Source of the DNA: a virus
Reading direction: 5' to 3' (one strand)
IMG/VR virus record: IMGVR_UViG_3300037054_000135
Coordinates: 1-36,187 of that record
Length of the DNA: 36,187 nucleotides
Positions 14,026-22,697 of the stretch are shown piece by piece. The translations under genes were made by a program, and so were the position numbers. The notes below the pieces were generated by a model that ran no database searches, was not told the origin of the DNA, and worked only from the letters and a program-made list of their open reading frames with translations. Within the stretch, counting starts at the first letter, position 1. Each line of letters begins with the position of its first letter.

Positions 14026-14460
14026 TCAGGCAAGCAGGAAATCGTCGGTGATCACGATGCTGACGTCCTCCCCGGCGGCCAGCGCATTGGCAACCTGGGC
14101 CTGCAGCATCGGCAGCGCGAGGCTCCCCCCGTGGATGTGGTCAGGCCCATCCACCACCTGGCCCACCAGGATGCAGCCGTGGGTGTCCACGTCATCGTTG
14201 CCGCTGTGGATGAGGATGCCATCGAAGTGCGGCACGTCCAGCAGGCGCATCATCGGGCGCCCCAGGCGCGGGCTCACGTTGATGATGACCTTGTAGGTGC
14301 CAGCCGGGATCGCGGTGGCGTCCTGGACCTTGCCGGATCCGTCATCCGCGATGCAGCGGACCACGTCCTCCAGGGTGACGCATTCGAAGTCGTCGTTGAC
14401 GAACAGCCGGCCGAGCGTGGCCGACTCGTTGCTGGACTGGCGGTGCAAAGAAAGGATCAT
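14026..14460 (-). CDS. DUF5675 family protein, candidate lysis enzyme
   Basis: This 144-residue protein matches DUF5675: MILSLHRQSSNESATLGRLF, CVTLEDVVRCI, IPAGTYKVIINVSPR, MRLLDVPHFDGILIHSGN and DTHGCILVG. His85, His94 and Cys96 form an H...THGC signature reminiscent of YkuD-type L,D-transpeptidases, which act on peptidoglycan cross-links. Members of this family often sit where the endolysin is expected, and no lysozyme or amidase is seen elsewhere in the window. A peptidoglycan-active role is therefore inferred, not established. No signal peptide. ATG follows TGAGGTAGCCC. Confidence 0.7.
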   Translation of the reverse strand: MILSLHRQSSNESATLGRLFVNDDFECVTLEDVVRCIADDGSGKVQDATAIPAGTYKVIINVSPRLGRPMMRLLDVPHFDGILIHSGNDDVDTHGCILVGQVVDGPDHIHGGSLALPMLQAQVANALAAGEDVSIVITDDFLLA

Positions 14461-14468
14461 GGGCTACC

Positions 14469-14780
14469 TCAGTGCTTTCCGGGGATGGGTTCTTCGGTCT
14501 GCGCAGCGCGTGGCTTGGCCACCAGGAAGAACTTATGTCGGTCCTCCCGCAGATAGTTCTCGTAACTTTCCTTGAAGGTGTCCTGCTCGAATTGCAGCCG
14601 GTCGATGCGGATGTTGGCTGCCCGAAGCTGCTCACCGTTGGCGGCCATGGTGACGCACAGCTGCTGCACGGTGGTGGTGAGCATTTCCAGCTTGCCGCCG
14701 AACCAGATTATGATGAGCCCGACCGATCCAATAAGGAGGCGGTCGAGCAAGGATCCGAGGGTGGCGCGGGGAGTGGTCAT
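14469..14780 (-). CDS. Membrane-anchored coiled-coil protein (spanin- or holin-like)
   Basis: This protein of 103 residues has one membrane segment (about residues 15-31, LIGSVGLIIIWFGGKLE) followed by a long coiled-coil-like helix (MLTTTVQQL...EQLRAANIRIDRLQFEQDTF...YENYLRED). A single N-terminal anchor plus periplasmic coiled coil is the plan of inner-membrane spanins, although small holins can look alike. It lies directly after the tail spike, with its ATG overlapping the spike stop (TGATG), so translation is coupled. A TTG three bases earlier is an alternative start; no ribosome site favours either. Confidence 0.6.
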   Translation of the reverse strand: MTTPRATLGSLLDRLLIGSVGLIIIWFGGKLEMLTTTVQQLCVTMAANGEQLRAANIRIDRLQFEQDTFKESYENYLREDRHKFFLVAKPRAAQTEEPIPGKH

Positions 14781-16918
14781 CAAATTTGGTAGTTCAGCGA
14801 GAGTTCGACATAGTCCCCACTAGCCCATGCCCCAGGAACCGCTGCTTGCCAATTATTGGTCGTCCCCTGGCCGATGATGAATGCGTAGCCTCCAGTGGTA
14901 TACCACTGGACTGCTCCGAGATAGAAGGTCGTTCCAGCTACGCGTGCGACAGCAGAACCGATGATGGGGTTTAGGCCATAGAGCCCCGCCATGAGGGAAC
15001 CGGGCAACGGGAGGACTGGGACCGGAACCTGAATGTTCCCAGAGGGAGCACCGCTGATTACCACCTTGGCCTGGGCGACAACGGTTCGGCCATTGATGCT
15101 ATAGAATCCGTTGCTCGAGGTATTCCCCACCGCGCCAAGAGCAGGGTTCCACCCTGTGATATATCCTTGCGGCAGATAGGCGAAGGTGTTCCCTGCCTTT
15201 TGCCGCCAATAGGCGGAAAGACCGACCTGAGCGCAATCAAACATTGTGACCTGACTCGAACCGGAACCCAGGATATTGTTGATCGCTGCTGGAGTGCATG
15301 ACTCCATAATCAGGAAACCCATAGCCCCCAGGTCAATGTCTCCCTGAATGTAACACCCGGTCATTTTGCACCGGGTGAAATTATTAGAGTTCCCATTGTT
15401 GCTTAGGCTAATCGCTTTGAAGGAGTTGGCTTCTATGTAGCACCCGTCAAGGTGCAAATTCCATATATAACCACCCAATGCGTTTGTATTGCAAACAATC
15501 CCAGAGATGCCATCTTCAAATATGGATGACCTGATGTTGTAAGGTCCAATGCTGGTCCCATCTATTTCCAATCCATTGCCCGAGTAGGCCGTGAAATCGC
15601 AATGGTCGATGTCTGTTGCGTAGTTGTAGATTGACCCACCATTTGTCCGCAACCTTATCCCAGAACCGGTAATAGTGTTCGCGGTAACATCATGTGCTTT
15701 CAAGCCATAAGCGGCCATGGCGTCAATGCAATAGCTGACAACGGAAGATCCGAATGTGACTCGATCAATGAGGAAGTCGCGGGTGTTGCCCTGAGTCTGA
15801 ATAGCGAATGCTGCTGTATTACCTCCAGTATTTACGAAGATCACCCCGCCCCTTAGGATGCTGAGGGTGTCGCCACAGTTGAAGATGATCGCCCCGCCTA
15901 CCGCCGTTCCGGTTCCAATACCGGCACCCGTGGCCACGAAGTTCTGTTCCCATGCGGTATCGGCGCCAGTGCCGGGAAGCGTAGCGGTAAAAATGGTTCC
16001 CGGGGCGTTGCTGGACGCCCCACACAAAGTCCACTGATTCGTTGTGTTGGTTTTCACCACGTAACTCTTGCCAGGGATTATGGCCGTTGCTGCCAGCACA
16101 CTGGCCCCAATCCCGTCCCAAGCGGTATTCCCGGGGGCCAGGATGGCGTAAGCATTCCCGATCACGAACGCCCCAGCAGCCGTAGGCGGAATTGTGAAAT
16201 TCAGGAAGGTATTGGCATCAAGAGAAATCTGGCAGGAGTGGGTTACTGGCGCCAAAGCGTTGAGATTGTAGGTGCCACCTGGGATGTGAAAAGCGTTGTT
16301 GGCAGCGATGGTATTGTTTAGCGCGATAGTATTCTGCGCAGCCGTATTTGTAGTTAGCATCCCGCCGTCAACTACAGCGTTGTAGGACCGGTTCTGGCTG
16401 TAGATATCAAGGGTAAATGGTACGGCGTTGGTCTCTGAGCGGAGTCCAGCCACCAGCGCATCCCCCTGCCCTGCGGCGGTGGAGGCGAGCTGAGCCAGAA
16501 GTTGCGCGTTGATCTGCGCAGCCGTCAGCCCCGGGGATGCCAGGTTCTGGATCTGGCCGGCCAACTGCTGCGCCAGCAGAACGGCATGATCCGCCGCGGC
16601 CTCATGCGAAGCGGCCGGGAACGGATCCCCCTCAACCCAATGGGTGAGCTGCGTGAACGGCTCGTTCAGCAGGATCGAAAGAACCTGCACTGCGTTCTTG
16701 GGCGCCACGAAGAGCGACACGGTGACGAACAGGCCGCCCACCGAGGTGAGCGTGTAGTCCGAGTTCAGCACCAGCGTCCGCACCACGGGCGAAGCTGGAA
16801 TGGTGTTGTCGGTGAGGATCACCAGCGGCGGCGAGATGCAGTTCGAAGGCGCGTTGAAGCTGGTCGTGACGCCATTGCCCGTGTAGTTCACCACCGGGTT
16901 ATTGCTCTGAACGGTCAT
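14780..16918 (-). CDS. Tail spike/fibre with beta-helix domain
   Basis: This 712-residue protein has a T7 gp17-like N-terminal attachment region (NPVVNYTGNGVTTSF...FTQLTHWVEGDPFPAASHEAAADHAVLLAQQL), then a pectate-lyase-like right-handed beta-helix beginning at about residue 215 with FHIPGGTYNLNAL, rich in Asn and Gly ladders, and a C-terminal trimerisation-type domain. An inserted segment at about 270-330 (IPGKSYVVKTNTTNQWTLCGA...) resembles a repeat module found in many phage tail proteins. It should bind, and perhaps cleave, the host surface glycan. The DNA from about 15.0 to 16.4 kb is visibly less GC-rich than the flanks, indicating host-range module exchange. ATG follows TGGAGAGACC. Confidence 0.85.
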   Translation of the reverse strand: MTVQSNNPVVNYTGNGVTTSFNAPSNCISPPLVILTDNTIPASPVVRTLVLNSDYTLTSVGGLFVTVSLFVAPKNAVQVLSILLNEPFTQLTHWVEGDPFPAASHEAAADHAVLLAQQLAGQIQNLASPGLTAAQINAQLLAQLASTAAGQGDALVAGLRSETNAVPFTLDIYSQNRSYNAVVDGGMLTTNTAAQNTIALNNTIAANNAFHIPGGTYNLNALAPVTHSCQISLDANTFLNFTIPPTAAGAFVIGNAYAILAPGNTAWDGIGASVLAATAIIPGKSYVVKTNTTNQWTLCGASSNAPGTIFTATLPGTGADTAWEQNFVATGAGIGTGTAVGGAIIFNCGDTLSILRGGVIFVNTGGNTAAFAIQTQGNTRDFLIDRVTFGSSVVSYCIDAMAAYGLKAHDVTANTITGSGIRLRTNGGSIYNYATDIDHCDFTAYSGNGLEIDGTSIGPYNIRSSIFEDGISGIVCNTNALGGYIWNLHLDGCYIEANSFKAISLSNNGNSNNFTRCKMTGCYIQGDIDLGAMGFLIMESCTPAAINNILGSGSSQVTMFDCAQVGLSAYWRQKAGNTFAYLPQGYITGWNPALGAVGNTSSNGFYSINGRTVVAQAKVVISGAPSGNIQVPVPVLPLPGSLMAGLYGLNPIIGSAVARVAGTTFYLGAVQWYTTGGYAFIIGQGTTNNWQAAVPGAWASGDYVELSLNYQI

Positions 16919-16971
16919 GGTCTCTCCAGACAGGTCAGGCTTGTCCCGTGCGGGGGCCCAGTGGTATTTAC

Positions 16972-17000
16972 ATTATGACTGGGTGTTGCTTATTTCTCAA
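16972..17000 (-). promoter_or_regulatory. Strong candidate sigma70 promoter for tail spike and lysis genes
   Basis: On the minus strand TTGAGA (16995-17000) and CATAAT (16972-16977) are 17 bp apart, each matching consensus at 5 of 6 positions. It begins inside the last codons of the ejection protein and drives toward the tail spike ATG at 16918. A GC-rich CCCG-TG-CGGG hairpin lies in the leader (16945-16954). Confidence 0.6.
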
Positions 17001-17001
17001 C
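16985..17001 (-). promoter_or_regulatory. Operator-like dyad O6
   Basis: Read on the plus strand it is GTTGCT-TATTT-CTCAAC, a dyad matching the O1/O3 half-sites at 10 of 12 positions. It overlaps the -35 of the tail spike promoter in the same geometry as O3 does at 4993. It is a weaker match and may be coincidental. Confidence 0.4.
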
Positions 17002-20000
17002 GGGTGCGGCAAGCCGAGACTTGACCCCAGCCAGGATCTGGATCATTTCCTGTTGCCGCTGCTCGGGGGAGAGCACCGTGGCCTTCGCCACGCTGTCGCC
17101 ATGCTCGAATACCTTTTGCATCATCTGCTGTTTGAGCGCGTCGGGAACGTGCTCCCACATGGGGTTGGTGACCATGGTGCTGAGGATCTGGTGGGACATC
17201 TGGCCGGCCACCGTGGCGAATACGTCGCGCTGCTGGGGCGTGACCTCGACTTTGCCGAGATCCTTCATGTGGGCGTCAGGCAGGTTGATGGAGTGCGGGG
17301 CAGCCTGGACACCCACGCCGAAGCCCTTGCTCTCCAGCCGGCCGAGTTCGGCGCGAACCGGATCGGTGCTCGGAGTGCTGGCCACGCTGGGCGAGATTCC
17401 GGCGAGCCGGTCATCGTTGGCCACAGGCTCGCCCAGGGCATCACGCTGCGGCAGCATCTGTTCCCGAAGGCCGGGGATCCGGGCCTGCACCGCGTCCTTG
17501 ATGGAGTCGATCTGACGCTTGTAAGGGTCCTGGTGGATCATCGAAGCCATCTGGCTGACTGTGGCCGGGACCACGCTGGCCGCAAGGTTCTGCACGAAGA
17601 CGTTGCCGGACTTCTCCGGAGCGTCAAGGGCATGGACCACGTTGGTCATGCCTTGGAGGAAGCTCTGCTGGGTTACGGCGTGCGAGAATGCGCCCTGAAG
17701 GATCTTCATCGCCTGATCGGACTCGCCCGCTTCCATGCGGTCGCTCATCTCGTGGACGTCGGCCGCCATGGTCAGCAGGGTACCCACCGGATGAATCATG
17801 CCAACGCTGTGCCAGGTGCCGTTGATCAGGATGCTACCGGGCTGCCAGCCTGATGCTAGCTGAGCCCGGCGCTTGGCAGGATCGGGGTCACCGGACCCAC
17901 TGATCTTCCCGGCTGCTGCGTAGGCCATGGCGAGGCTGGCCACTGCGGTACCGATGGCCATCTCGGCGATGGCCTTGTTCCGGCTAATACCACCCTCACC
18001 GAAGTCTGCGCGCCACTCGCCCACCAGCGGGGCGAATGGGCTGAGTCGGGCCGACTCCTTCAGAACGTTGGCGGGGATCTTGGTGAAGGGCAGCATGAGC
18101 TGGCCGGGCTTGATGTCGGTGCCCATGATGGGGGTGTTCACCACCTTCTGGACTGCCTTCATCATCGGGCCTACTTCGGCACCGAAGGTCGTACGGGTGG
18201 CGAAGTCCTGAACCTGCTTCGAATCGGTGGACACGTCGCCCACCCGGTCCCACCATTCCCGGGTCATCGGGTTAAGTCCTTCGGCGGTAGCCTGGCGCGC
18301 ACCGATGGCCCCCGCCTCACCCCGGGCCTCCATGCATTCGAACAGGGTGGTGACTGCCTTGAGCGCGGAAAAAGGAGTCCGGATGATCTGGCCAGCCAGC
18401 CCCGGAATGGCGTGCTGGGTCTCGGTGATGTCTCCGCTAGGATCGACCCCACCAAAGTCCATCTTCAGGACATTCCATGCCTGGACTAGCCCTTCCTTGG
18501 CACCTAAGAAGTTCCCCGCGACTCGGGCGACCGGCTCCATGGCGCTCATGTGCTGCTCCATGCCGGGGAGCGTTCCCGCGCCGTAAGCCACCGCATCCAC
18601 GAAAGGACGCGAGGCCATCATGGCGATGTCGGACAAGGACTTCTTGATGACTGTGGTAGGCCCCAGGAGCCCGGCCTTCCAGGCTTCCATGACCATCTGC
18701 CACTTCGTTGCCGGGTGCAGGAGCTGCGCCATGCGGGCAGCCCCCTCGGCCGAGTCCAGTTGCGCGACCATGGATGCCAGTTCCTTGGGGGTCTTGCCGC
18801 TCTGTGCCAGGATGTCGGACAGAAGCTGGGCGTGCTCGACGACTCCGCTGGTGATCTGCGCGGCCTGAAGCGTGCGGCCGGCCTCGGCTTTGACGCTCAA
18901 CGAGTTGACCAATGCCGTGGCCATGTTGGCTCTGGCGTTCGACTGCATCCAGGCGTCCGTCTGCTCCTGGGTGGGGTTATCCAGTTGGTTATACTCCAGT
19001 GCCCGCTGGACCATCTCCGAAGCCGAGCGTTCAAGCAGCCACTTGCGCGCCACCATCTCGGGTGCGCTGACCGGATCCCCGGGGTTACGGTTAGGGACGC
19101 CCCCCTCGCCTAGCGCACTCTGGAGCCAGTCGGCGGCCTGCGCAGCCGTTTCAGCATTAGAGACGACGCCCCGGTTCGCTTTATCGATTCCATCGGAAGC
19201 AATCTGCTCAAGGCGCAGTATCGCCCCATTCATCTGATCGGTCGTGTTGAGATACTGAAAGTTTGTGCGGCCCAGCCGCGGCTCTCCTGGGATCGGTTGA
19301 GTGGGGCCGAACACTTCGGGGACGACAGCTTCATCATTCGGCAGATTGGGGATGGCATCGGCCACCGCTTGGGCGTCTGCCATCGGCTGATAGGCTTTGG
19401 GGATGTCAGGGTTGGCCTCGGCCCAGGTGGAAGGATCCCAGTGAACCTTCCCCGCGTCCCGGGGGGCGCCCTTGCCCAAGTCCAGGATGTATTCCCCGTC
19501 CCGCACCTTGGCCTGTTCCGCAATCTCCGTTGGGACGTCCAGATAAGAGACGTTGGCGTCTTTGCCGTAGGATGCGCGGAAATAGTCGGCGGTGCGGAAG
19601 TCGTCGGTGTAGTGCTCCCCGGGGCGGTCTGGAGCGTGGTCCGTGAGCTGGGAAGCATCAAAGGTGCCGTCGAACCCATCGGTGGGCGAGCTGCCGCGGA
19701 ACAGCCTGGTAAAGCCTTCCGGCACGCCCGGGAGCCCCGCCAACGTCTTCTCTGTGTCGGCCAAGTTCAGTCCCCGCCTGAATACGATAGGCACGTCCTG
19801 GGGCATGCTGGGGGCCACCTCGGCCTGCGGTAAGGGCTTCTGCAGATCCTCGGCGATGGACGGGTCAGCCTTGGAGTCAGCCAGCACCTGTTCAGGCCGA
19901 ACCCCGGTCTGTGCATAAACCTCACGCAGCCGGCCGGACACCACGCCTGCGGCGTGCATCCCGCCGACCATGATGGCCGCGTTCAGGAAGTCTTCAGGCT

Positions 20001-20637
20001 CGGGGAGCTTGCCCTGCAGCGCCGCGCTCGCGGTGGTCATCGTGCCGATCTCGGCACCGGTCGCGGCCAGGGCGCCCAGGGGGCGGACAGCGGCCCCGGT
20101 CCCGGCAGTCAACGCACCCACGGCTCCCTGCTTGAGCGCATCGGCTGATACGATGGCCGTGCGGTTCAGGAAGTCTCCCGCGCTTTGGACCTCGCCATTC
20201 TGATAGCGCAGCATGAGCGCGGTGCGCAGGGCGGTCGGGACGGCGAAGGCGCCTGCGCCGGCCCCGACGATGCCACCGATGACGTTGCCCACCACCGGGG
20301 CCGCAGAACCCAGGGCCGCGCCGGCTGCGCCTCCCCCAATGGTACCCGCCAGCACTTCCGGCGCTTCGGCGCCCATTTGCGTCGCCTTAGAAGCCAAGCC
20401 TTCCAGCCAGGTAGAATGCTGCGGGTCGAGCACCACGTCCGGGAGCTTGCCCCGAAGGGCCAAGCCCGTGGCCGAGCCCTGGTATCCGGCGACGGCCGCA
20501 TCCCAAAGGCCGCTGGCCGCCCGGGGGCGCCCGGGACCGGCGGGAATATCCATGACCGATCCGGTCTGCCAAGCGGGCGCAGCAGGGGGCTGGATCTCAG
20601 GAAGGACAGGTTCGGAATCAGTTTGCCAGTTGCCCAC
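16990..20637 (-). CDS. Giant internal virion (ejection) protein with ART-like segment
   Basis: This 1215-residue protein takes the place of T7 gp16 in the ejection-protein order. A Pro/Gly-rich N-terminus is followed by a Gly/Ala-rich hydrophobic stretch (about 85-140, AGTIGGGAAGAALGSAAP...), then, at about 300-390, a segment with LFRGSSP, HYTDDFRTADYFRASYG and YLDVP that resembles ADP-ribosyltransferases of polyvalent phage proteins. The C-terminal half contains LMLPFTKIPANVLKESARLS and GSILINGTWHSVGMIHPVGT, typical of large polyvalent-protein associated domain 38. It is predicted to be carried in the virion and delivered with the DNA. The start is GTG at 20637 after GGGGGGCAG, overlapping the upstream stop. 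Confidence 0.8.
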   Translation of the reverse strand: MGNWQTDSEPVLPEIQPPAAPAWQTGSVMDIPAGPGRPRAASGLWDAAVAGYQGSATGLALRGKLPDVVLDPQHSTWLEGLASKATQMGAEAPEVLAGTIGGGAAGAALGSAAPVVGNVIGGIVGAGAGAFAVPTALRTALMLRYQNGEVQSAGDFLNRTAIVSADALKQGAVGALTAGTGAAVRPLGALAATGAEIGTMTTASAALQGKLPEPEDFLNAAIMVGGMHAAGVVSGRLREVYAQTGVRPEQVLADSKADPSIAEDLQKPLPQAEVAPSMPQDVPIVFRRGLNLADTEKTLAGLPGVPEGFTRLFRGSSPTDGFDGTFDASQLTDHAPDRPGEHYTDDFRTADYFRASYGKDANVSYLDVPTEIAEQAKVRDGEYILDLGKGAPRDAGKVHWDPSTWAEANPDIPKAYQPMADAQAVADAIPNLPNDEAVVPEVFGPTQPIPGEPRLGRTNFQYLNTTDQMNGAILRLEQIASDGIDKANRGVVSNAETAAQAADWLQSALGEGGVPNRNPGDPVSAPEMVARKWLLERSASEMVQRALEYNQLDNPTQEQTDAWMQSNARANMATALVNSLSVKAEAGRTLQAAQITSGVVEHAQLLSDILAQSGKTPKELASMVAQLDSAEGAARMAQLLHPATKWQMVMEAWKAGLLGPTTVIKKSLSDIAMMASRPFVDAVAYGAGTLPGMEQHMSAMEPVARVAGNFLGAKEGLVQAWNVLKMDFGGVDPSGDITETQHAIPGLAGQIIRTPFSALKAVTTLFECMEARGEAGAIGARQATAEGLNPMTREWWDRVGDVSTDSKQVQDFATRTTFGAEVGPMMKAVQKVVNTPIMGTDIKPGQLMLPFTKIPANVLKESARLSPFAPLVGEWRADFGEGGISRNKAIAEMAIGTAVASLAMAYAAAGKISGSGDPDPAKRRAQLASGWQPGSILINGTWHSVGMIHPVGTLLTMAADVHEMSDRMEAGESDQAMKILQGAFSHAVTQQSFLQGMTNVVHALDAPEKSGNVFVQNLAASVVPATVSQMASMIHQDPYKRQIDSIKDAVQARIPGLREQMLPQRDALGEPVANDDRLAGISPSVASTPSTDPVRAELGRLESKGFGVGVQAAPHSINLPDAHMKDLGKVEVTPQQRDVFATVAGQMSHQILSTMVTNPMWEHVPDALKQQMMQKVFEHGDSVAKATVLSPEQRQQEMIQILAGVKSRLAAPVEK

Positions 20638-22694
20638 TACTGCCCCCCGAGGTTAAACGAACCCGTGACCCCGGCTGCCTTTACCGGTGCCTTCTTGCGC
20701 AGGACGTTGCCCTGTGGATCGGTGAACTGAGCCCCGGGTGCCAGCGAGTCGAAATCCTTGAAGGTCGGCAGCGAAGCCTTCGCCGGGCCTACTACTGCGG
20801 CTGCCTGGTTCGCCACCACGGCCGAAGCGTTCGGCAGGAACGACGCGATCCGGTCAGGCTTGCCCAGGTAGTCCCGGGACTTAGGATCCAGGAGCGCACC
20901 GGCATCGCCTCCAGCCTTCTGCACTGCAGCGATCTGGTTCTGCGCGTCCCGATCCCAGGAATACCAGCCCATCAGGTAAGCGGAAGGATCGGCAAAGGCC
21001 CCGGGGTTCTTCTCGAAGCCCTGCCGGACGGTGTTCGACAGCTGCCCATAGCCCTTCCAGAACGGGTTCCCGTCGTCGTCCTTCAGGTGCCCGGCGTAGG
21101 CGATGTAGCGCTCACCTGTGTTGGCGGTGATGCTGCCATTGGCCATGGCCGCCCGCACCTTCGGGACGTCCTGGCTGTGGTCGAACTGGGGATTCGGGTT
21201 GGTCATGTCCATCATCAGATTGCGGGCCACCCAGGGGTTGTCCCGGTCAGCGAGGGCCCCGTTGTGGTCGGCGGCGCGATCACGCACCTGGCCGAGCCAT
21301 TCGAGCTGCTGAGCCTTGAGCGGGGAGTTCGGGTCCGCGGCGATGCCCTTGAGGTCCATGCGCCCCGTGGCGATGAAGTCCTTGACGACGTCGGTGAGCT
21401 TGTCCTCCTGCTGCTTGGCGAGATCGATGCGCGCGTCCTCGTCCTGCCGGCGTTTTTCGGCCATGTTCCGGAGGTTCAGCTCGGTCCCGTACTGGACCAA
21501 GGACATCTGCTGTTCGCCGGTCAGACCATTCCATCCGGGGATGCTGGACTGGGTCACCGGGGTCGGCCCGGGCGCAGGCGCGGGGGCCGCGTTGGGATCG
21601 ACCGGTACCGGCGCGCTGGGCGTCATGCCAGACACGGTCATGACGGAGTTGACATATGAGTTGGTCGCATCCGGGACGTGGGCAGCCCAGCCGAACCCGT
21701 AGGTGTTCACCGCGGCGTCCACCGCATCCGTTCCGGCGTGATCGGCGGCCAGTGCCATCTGCTGGTCGCCATTGTAGTATTTCAGCAGGGCGGCCTGGTT
21801 GACGGCCATCTGCTCGGGCGTGCGCCCCGCGGCGCCGCCCACATCGATCTGCCCAAGCACCACGTTGGCGTTGGCGCCCGTCGCCGCGGCCGCGGGGAAC
21901 ACCTGGGGGGCCTGGGCCATGGTCGTGGGGCTGAGGCTGACCTGGCCGCCCGGAACCGCGCCGGCCTGGACCAGCGCGGGGCCTGGGTCGTGCGCCGCAG
22001 CGGCAGGGCCGAGGATGCCCAGCGCGCGGCCGGCGTTCAGGTCGAAGGTGCGCTTGGCCGCGACGAAGTTCGTCTTGTTGATGAAGTCCTGGGCGAACCG
22101 GTCGCGCTCGGCCTGGTTGACGCCGGGGTAGTAGTATTGGCCGCTCGGATCGTTGATGGCTGCAGTTCCCGCGGCCTGGACCAAAGCCAGTTGGGAAGGA
22201 TCACTCGCCACCGTGCTGGTCGCGCTGGTGGTGAGCGCCGTGTGGGCGTTGGCTGCAGCCTGCCCGTTAAGCTGGCTCTGACCGGTGATCGCCTTCTCCG
22301 CGAACTCGGTGGATAGGCTGGCGCCCAACTGAGTCCAAAGCTGCTTGCCCTTATTCGTGGCCGCCGAGTCAGCGCCATTGGTGACGTAGGCGTTGACGTC
22401 GGCCATGATGGAAGGCGCGAAGGTCTGGTCACCCGGCTGCGCCGAGGCCAGCCGGTCCTGAAGATTCTGGGTCCAGTCGGCCCGCGCCTTCATCATGTTG
22501 ACGTGGACGTTGGTGACGTCCTCGGTCTCGGCCTGCTGCTGCAGCATGTCGGCGCCCTGTGCGAGGCCCTGTCCGATCCGGTCCATGCCGCTGCCGATCT
22601 GCGAGCCGAAGTCCTCGGCACTCGCCATCGGCCGGTTGCGCTGGACCTCTCCCTGCGCTATGACGTGGTCTTCGTACTGCGGGATCTGCGCCAT
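20637..22694 (-). CDS. Internal virion protein with partial lytic transglycosylase fold
   Basis: This 685-residue protein corresponds in position and style to T7 gp15-like ejection proteins: Gln/Ala-rich, helical, without a signal peptide. At about residues 298-355, DQQMALAADHAGTDAVDAA, then GFGWAAHVPDATNSYVNSVM, resembles the second half of soluble lytic transglycosylases, where 'ALAAYNAG...V...YV' is usual. The catalytic glutamate region is not recognisable, so enzymatic activity is doubtful. It probably forms part of the channel through which DNA crosses the envelope. ATG follows GGAGAGTAATTC. Confidence 0.78.
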   Translation of the reverse strand: MAQIPQYEDHVIAQGEVQRNRPMASAEDFGSQIGSGMDRIGQGLAQGADMLQQQAETEDVTNVHVNMMKARADWTQNLQDRLASAQPGDQTFAPSIMADVNAYVTNGADSAATNKGKQLWTQLGASLSTEFAEKAITGQSQLNGQAAANAHTALTTSATSTVASDPSQLALVQAAGTAAINDPSGQYYYPGVNQAERDRFAQDFINKTNFVAAKRTFDLNAGRALGILGPAAAAHDPGPALVQAGAVPGGQVSLSPTTMAQAPQVFPAAAATGANANVVLGQIDVGGAAGRTPEQMAVNQAALLKYYNGDQQMALAADHAGTDAVDAAVNTYGFGWAAHVPDATNSYVNSVMTVSGMTPSAPVPVDPNAAPAPAPGPTPVTQSSIPGWNGLTGEQQMSLVQYGTELNLRNMAEKRRQDEDARIDLAKQQEDKLTDVVKDFIATGRMDLKGIAADPNSPLKAQQLEWLGQVRDRAADHNGALADRDNPWVARNLMMDMTNPNPQFDHSQDVPKVRAAMANGSITANTGERYIAYAGHLKDDDGNPFWKGYGQLSNTVRQGFEKNPGAFADPSAYLMGWYSWDRDAQNQIAAVQKAGGDAGALLDPKSRDYLGKPDRIASFLPNASAVVANQAAAVVGPAKASLPTFKDFDSLAPGAQFTDPQGNVLRKKAPVKAAGVTGSFNLGGQ

Positions 22695-22697
22695 GAA

